From NCBI GenBank assembly GCA_051647245.1, contig JBOFDS010000011.1:62001-126000 (forward strand): a stretch of 64,000 nucleotides of DNA, given 5' to 3'. Positions 60,118-64,000 of the stretch are shown here, piece by piece. Made by a program: the position numbers and the translations under genes. Each line of letters begins with the position of its first letter. The first letter of the stretch is position 1. This DNA comes from Brevinema_A sp051647245 (GTDB lineage: Bacteria; Spirochaetota; Brevinematia; Brevinematales; Brevinemataceae). Under the pieces are notes generated by a model. That model had not been told where the DNA came from and did not search any database. It saw only the letters and a program-made list of their open reading frames with translations.

Positions 60118-62046
60118 TTATTTATGATATTGAAGTCTGAGAGCATTTAATACAGCAATAGTAGAAACACCAACATCAGAGAATACCGCCATCCACATAG
60201 AAGTAAGCCCAAAGGCGCCTAAAGTTAAAAATATTAACTTGACAAGTAAGGCAAAAATGATATTCTGCCATGCAACAGCGGAGGTAGCTTTAGAAATTTC
60301 GATTGCTTTAATAAGTTTCATAGGGTCATCATTTTGGATTACAAGATCAGCTGTTTCGATAGCAAGCTCACTCCCAAATCCACCCATCGCCACTCCAAGA
60401 TCACTGATCGCCAAGATAGGAGCATCGTTGAGTCCATCACCTAGAAAGGCTGTTATTTGCTTTTCATTTTTTTCTTTAATCTTGAAGGCTGTTTCAATTT
60501 TTTGATCAGGAAGAAGCTCACCATAAAATTCATCAATCCCTAGATCTTTTGCGGTGTGCTCGACAATTTTCTTTCTATCACCGGACAACATTGCAACACG
60601 AATTCCCAGTTTATGACAATTGGCAACAAATTCCTTCGCTGTTTCACGAACTTCATCTAAGACTTCAACATAGCCAGCAAATTCACCGTTCACAGCAACA
60701 AATATCGGCGTAGCTATAACGTCATAAGAATCTTGTTCAGCGAGTTTTGTGACTTGACGTTCTTTCAAAAAGAGATATGTCCCAGCAAGAATCTCCTGAC
60801 CGTTGTATGTGCCGAGTATCCCTCGCCCCATAATTTCTTGAACATTATCAAGATCAAGAAACTCGACCTTATGTTCTTCCGCATAAGTTAAAATAGATTT
60901 GGCAATAGGATGGTTACTTTTTTGTTCTAAAGAAGCAAGGTAACTCAAGAATTTTTGTTGATCCATATCGGTGTTAATTTTTTGGAGTGAAAGTTTCCCT
61001 TTTGTCATTGTTCCTGTTTTATCCGTCAAAATCATCTTCACAGAGGCAACCATATCAAGATAATTTCCACCTTTGAATAGAAGTCCATTTCTTGCCGCAA
61101 CACCGATACCAGAGAAGAAAGTCAAAGGAATACTAATGACAAAGGCACAAGGACAAGAGATTACGAGAAAGACCAAAGAGCGATAAAGCCAATCATTGAA
61201 GACATAATTTGGATCAAGGAAGAAAGGCACTGTCACGAGCAAAAGAGCTGCGAAAAAAACCGTAGGCGTGTAGTAGCGCGCGAGTCGTCGAATCAACTCC
61301 TCAGCAGGGGCTTTGTTTTTGGAAGATTCTTGAACCAAATCCAAAATACGAGAGAGAGTTGAGTTTTCATAGCTTTTGCTGATTTGAATTCTAATCACAT
61401 GATCCACAGGAATCATCCCCGAAAGAATTTCTTGACCCTTGTAGATGTGTTGGGGTAAGGATTCTCCTGTCAATGCAACACTATCCACAAAAGTTTCTTC
61501 TGAAGAAAGCACCCCATCTAAGGCAATTCGTTCTCCAGCTTTAATTTCAATAACGTCGCCGATTCGGACTTCTTGAGGATGCACAGATTTTAGACCGTTC
61601 TCCGTCACCAAAGAAACTACTTCGGGACGCATATCTAAGAGATCAGAGATATTTGTTTTTGTTTTTCGGACAGCGAGAGCTTGAAAATATTCCCCAACCC
61701 GATAGAAGACCATCACACCAAGACCTTCAGGATATTCACCTATATAAAAAGCCCCGACCGTTGCTAAAATCATTAGGGTTAATTCATTGAAAAAGTCCTT
61801 ATTTTTTAATAGGACAAGTGTTTCTTTGAAGACAACCCAGGTTACAATAATGTAAGCTAGAGCATACCAAGCAAGATCAAATGGCTTAAAAGCAGGAACA
61901 AAATGATCTAAAAGACCCCCACCAAGAAGAGCAACAATCCCAATGAAAATATCAAAGTGATTACCATTGGAGCTGTGATCGTGATCATGATCGTGAGAAT
62001 GCTCTTTCTTCTCGCTTGAATTTTGGTTACAGCAACTTCCAGACAT
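60118..62046 (-). CDS. Heavy-metal P1B-type ATPase, zinc/cadmium-like (642 aa)
   Basis: An inner-membrane pump that exports heavy-metal ions. CPC motif in VISCPCAFVISIPLTFF near residue 299, phosphorylation site DKTGTMTKGKL near 342, HP motif SNHPIAKSI, and DGLNDAPILAISDLGVAMGG. There is no HMA (Cys-x2-Cys) domain. Instead the N terminus begins MSGSCCNQ and has a run of alternating His and Asp (HSHDHDHDHSS), a common metal-binding replacement. The zinc/cadmium/lead group is favoured over copper by the DKTGT context and His tail. It starts 9 bases after queA and is co-transcribed with it. Confidence 0.92.
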   Translation of the reverse strand: MSGSCCNQNSSEKKEHSHDHDHDHSSNGNHFDIFIGIVALLGGGLLDHFVPAFKPFDLAWYALAYIIVTWVVFKETLVLLKNKDFFNELTLMILATVGAFYIGEYPEGLGVMVFYRVGEYFQALAVRKTKTNISDLLDMRPEVVSLVTENGLKSVHPQEVRIGDVIEIKAGERIALDGVLSSEETFVDSVALTGESLPQHIYKGQEILSGMIPVDHVIRIQISKSYENSTLSRILDLVQESSKNKAPAEELIRRLARYYTPTVFFAALLLVTVPFFLDPNYVFNDWLYRSLVFLVISCPCAFVISIPLTFFSGIGVAARNGLLFKGGNYLDMVASVKMILTDKTGTMTKGKLSLQKINTDMDQQKFLSYLASLEQKSNHPIAKSILTYAEEHKVEFLDLDNVQEIMGRGILGTYNGQEILAGTYLFLKERQVTKLAEQDSYDVIATPIFVAVNGEFAGYVEVLDEVRETAKEFVANCHKLGIRVAMLSGDRKKIVEHTAKDLGIDEFYGELLPDQKIETAFKIKEKNEKQITAFLGDGLNDAPILAISDLGVAMGGFGSELAIETADLVIQNDDPMKLIKAIEISKATSAVAWQNIIFALLVKLIFLTLGAFGLTSMWMAVFSDVGVSTIAVLNALRLQYHK

Positions 62047-62055
62047 AAAAGCTCC

Positions 62056-63111
62056 TTACAATGAAGTTTTTTCAGGGAGTAAAAGCATCCCATCACCATA
62101 GCTAAAGAAACGATAGTCTTTAGCTAGAGCTTCTTCATAGATATATTTTGTATTTTGAATTCCTATAAATGCTTGAACTAATAATAGTAATGTCGATTGA
62201 GGAAGATGAAAATTAGTGATCAAAGCGTCTATCACTTGAAACTTATAACCCGGCTTGATGAAGATATTGGTAGATCCATGGGTATCAACTTGAGGAGGAT
62301 TGCTCCAATCGATAGATTCTAAGACTCGGCATACTGTGGTACCCGCAGCGATGATACGCCCTCCATTTTTCTTCACTTCTAAAACATGTTTAATTGTTTG
62401 AGCGGAGATAGAGAACTTCTCATGATGCATAGCGAAATCATCAGGATCTTTATCCATAGGTTTAAAGGTACCCATCCCGACGTGTAGAGTTACTTCATCG
62501 AAGCTAATTCCTTTGGATTTGAGATTGTTTATAACTTCATCTGAAAACCGTAAAGATGCTGTGGGGGCAGCAACAGAACCATAATTCTTGGCAAAAATCG
62601 TTTGATACCGTTCTTCATCTTCAGAGGTATAGAGGTCTTCTCCGCGTTTTTTACGTTCATCAATAATATAAGGAGGAAGTGGTACTTGACCGAGTTTATC
62701 AGCATCAAGAGCAGAAAAAGGTTTTGCAAAGCGAAGTCGACGTAGTCCATCTTCGAGAATTTCTACGGTTTGAACCTCTGTCCCGTCAACAAGCTCAAAA
62801 CTATCACCCACTTTAAATCGACGAGCCTTTTTAATCATTGCCGTCCAAGTATACTCATTTTCTTGATCAAGTAATAATAGTTCAGATGTAAGATTACTTT
62901 TCCGAGAAATAATATTAAGACGTGCTTTAAAAACCTTACTATTATTGAAGATAATCAAATCTCCTTCAGAAAGAAAGCAAGAAATATTTTTAAATGATTC
63001 ATGATGGAGTTGGCCTTGTTCAAAAACCATAAAACGATCCTCATCACGATGAGGAGAAGGGTGAGTGGCTATTAACTCTGCAGGTAACTCGAAATCCAAG
63101 AAATATGACAT
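62056..63111 (-). CDS. queA: S-adenosylmethionine:tRNA ribosyltransferase-isomerase QueA (351 aa)
   Basis: Makes epoxyqueuosine in the wobble position of certain tRNAs. Motifs FELPAELIATHP at the start, SEGDLIIFNNSKVFKARL, QVPLPPYI, YQTIFAKNYGSVAAPTASLRFS and VTLHVGMGTFKP are typical. Length is normal. GAGGGG precedes the ATG. The metal ATPase gene follows at 9 bases. Other queuosine genes are not in the window, so the precursor may be imported. Confidence 0.97.
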   Translation of the reverse strand: MSYFLDFELPAELIATHPSPHRDEDRFMVFEQGQLHHESFKNISCFLSEGDLIIFNNSKVFKARLNIISRKSNLTSELLLLDQENEYTWTAMIKKARRFKVGDSFELVDGTEVQTVEILEDGLRRLRFAKPFSALDADKLGQVPLPPYIIDERKKRGEDLYTSEDEERYQTIFAKNYGSVAAPTASLRFSDEVINNLKSKGISFDEVTLHVGMGTFKPMDKDPDDFAMHHEKFSISAQTIKHVLEVKKNGGRIIAAGTTVCRVLESIDWSNPPQVDTHGSTNIFIKPGYKFQVIDALITNFHLPQSTLLLLVQAFIGIQNTKYIYEEALAKDYRFFSYGDGMLLLPEKTSL

Positions 63112-63141
63112 AAGACTTTCCCCTCAATAATATGGAATAAT

Positions 63142-63170
63142 TTGACTAACATTGCGTCCTTAGTTATATT
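63142..63170 (+). promoter_or_regulatory. Promoter of the sigma-factor gene
   Basis: TTGACT, 17 bases, TATATT at 63165-63170, about 14 bases before the expected start; GGAGGTG ribosome site follows. Confidence 0.65.
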
Positions 63171-63189
63171 TTAAACGGAGGTGCTGAAT

Positions 63190-63774
63190 ATGTCAATCAA
63201 TAAAACTGTATATTCAGAAGACGAGATATTTGAAGCTATCACTAAGACTCTAAATGGTGATTCGGATGCCTTCGAAATCATCTACGAGTCCTACTATAAG
63301 ATGGTTGTCTCTATCCTTCGGCGTATCGTGCGGCCTTCACCCTCGGAGATGGAAGCGCTTATCAATGAGTCCTTTTTGTTGATCTATAAAGGATTGAAGG
63401 GCTTCAAAAGAAATTCTAAATTTTCTACTTATATTTATCGTATTGTCCTTCATTATTCTTTTAAAGTGTCGAAAAAGAGTAATAGGGATAAAAAGCATTT
63501 GGTTATTTTTGGTGAAAATAGTGACGGGATTGAAAATATCGCATCTGATAATGAAACAGAACAACATATTGTAGATAAAGCGTTCTTGGATAAAGCTATA
63601 GGTTCTCTCACTCGGGAAATGCAGGAAGCTATTGATCTTTATTACTATGATCAGTATTCGATCAAAGAGATTGCAGAAATCACTGGCACAACAGAAACTG
63701 CTATCAAAAATCGATTATACCAAGCCAGAAATAAAATCAAATCCTTACTACCAAAAGGAGTGTACCATGAGTAA
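63190..63774 (+). CDS. ECF-type sigma-70 factor (194 aa)
   Basis: An alternative sigma factor with sigma-2 (residues about 20-90: DSDAFEIIYESYYKMVVSIL and the STYIYRIVLHYSF DNA-melting helix) and sigma-4 (about 130-190: SLTREMQEAIDLYYYDQYSI, EIAEITGTTETAIKNRLYQA). No sigma-3 domain, so it belongs to the extracytoplasmic-function group. ATG 63190 is chosen because GGAGGTG lies 7 bases upstream. Its stop overlaps the start of a 52-residue gene by 8 bases, the usual place for an anti-sigma factor. Confidence 0.9.
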   Translation: MSINKTVYSEDEIFEAITKTLNGDSDAFEIIYESYYKMVVSILRRIVRPSPSEMEALINESFLLIYKGLKGFKRNSKFSTYIYRIVLHYSFKVSKKSNRDKKHLVIFGENSDGIENIASDNETEQHIVDKAFLDKAIGSLTREMQEAIDLYYYDQYSIKEIAEITGTTETAIKNRLYQARNKIKSLLPKGVYHE

Positions 63775-63925
63775 TTTTGTCGAAGATCATGAATTTTTAG
63801 AACTCGATCATTTAATTCGTGATTATTATCAAGAAAATTATTTGGGATGTATTGATTGTACAAACAATCCTCACAAAGATCAAATCCTACGCTCCATCAA
63901 ACAAAATATACAAAATGATTTATAA
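63767..63925 (+). CDS. 52-residue protein coupled to the sigma factor, possible anti-sigma or partner
   Basis: The ATG lies inside the end of the sigma gene, with AAGGAG 6 bases upstream, so translation is coupled. The protein is short, soluble, acidic, mostly helical, and contains a C-x2-C pair in NYLGCIDCTNNPH. Anti-sigma factors of the zinc (ZAS) type carry His-x3-Cys-x2-Cys, and the arrangement here is different (H follows the Cys pair), so I cannot assign the family. There is no membrane segment. It is too short for a complete anti-sigma protein with a sensor domain. Confidence 0.75.
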   Translation: MSNFVEDHEFLELDHLIRDYYQENYLGCIDCTNNPHKDQILRSIKQNIQNDL

Positions 63926-63952
63926 GATTTTCTTTTCAAACTAAGAACAAAG

Positions 63953-63981
63953 AAAAAACCCCCAATAATGGGGGTTTTTTT
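63953..63981. terminator. Bidirectional terminator at the window end
   Basis: Arms AAAAAACCCCC and GGGGGTTTTTT around AATAAT, 27 bases after the small gene. It ends the sigma operon; the 19 bases beyond are not interpretable. Confidence 0.9.
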
Positions 63982-64000
63982 ATTTTGCTTCTTTTCGGAC

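Overview
The window is a dense, low-GC bacterial chromosome segment. Genes are short-spaced on both strands, with compact bidirectional terminators and clear housekeeping promoters (TTGAC-like box, 16-18 bp spacer, TATAAT). The gene set points to a spirochaete. It has FliL and FliM beside a FlgM-like anti-sigma factor, a very long membrane-anchored coiled-coil protein of the kind widespread in spirochaetes, many lipoproteins with loose lipoboxes, a BatD-like protein and LolA-like carriers. A Brevinema-like lineage would fit the base composition and mix, but no rRNA or long diagnostic marker is present, so that placement is only a guess.

Layout. 0-6.5 kb is the accessory part: orphan lipoproteins, a YdhG-like protein, and a redox/detoxification island (alpha/beta hydrolase, cupin, AraC regulator, aldo/keto reductase). 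Two of the island genes are visibly damaged. An ankyrin protein follows. 6.5-11.7 kb: a putative metal exporter, cysS, a KDPG-aldolase-like gene lacking its catalytic residues, smpB, and a row of metal-ABC ATPase, YggU, YggT and YggS. 12.3-20.5 kb: two tandem MATE exporters, a TPR protein with an S1-like protein, and two envelope proteins. 20.6-25.2 kb: batD, a fructose PTS gene bracketed by two identical terminators, and a polyprenol-phosphate sugar transferase. 25.3-33.2 kb: a secreted propeller protein, dxr, folD, a tail-anchored protein of unknown family, a cation exchanger, a metal ABC permease and rsmI. 33.2-36.8 kb: flgM-like, fliM, fliL and two tandem metallo-beta-lactamase-fold hydrolases. 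36.8-43.4 kb: pepF-valS, then accB-hemW and a small gene. 43.4-50.7 kb: an M15 peptidase, cmk, the lolA-lipoprotein-rsfS operon, recA-argJ and a pair of related secreted proteins. 50.7-64 kb: the giant coiled-coil gene with serS, an RDD protein, an M20 peptidase, a SNF2 helicase, queA with a heavy-metal P-type ATPase, and an ECF-type sigma factor translationally coupled to a 52-residue protein.

How it works together. Most of the window is translation (cysS, valS, serS, S1-like, smpB, rsfS, rsmI, queA), isoprenoid, folate and fatty-acid supply (dxr, folD, accB), metal handling (an ArsP_2-type exporter, split ABC parts, a P-type ATPase), envelope biogenesis and motility. I found no phage, insertion sequence, CRISPR array, tRNA or rRNA gene. 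No unmistakably new multi-gene system is visible. The best leads are the decaying island with its deletion junction, the catalytic-residue-free aldolase paralog, the orphan ArgJ with a rewritten self-cleavage motif, the sigma factor with its coupled small protein, and palindromes that overlap or abut strong promoters (fruA-like gene, valS, the first lipoprotein). No intergenic stretch exceeds 300 bases; the longest (828-1123, 32164-32440, 5062-5287) hold the promoters and leaders listed.
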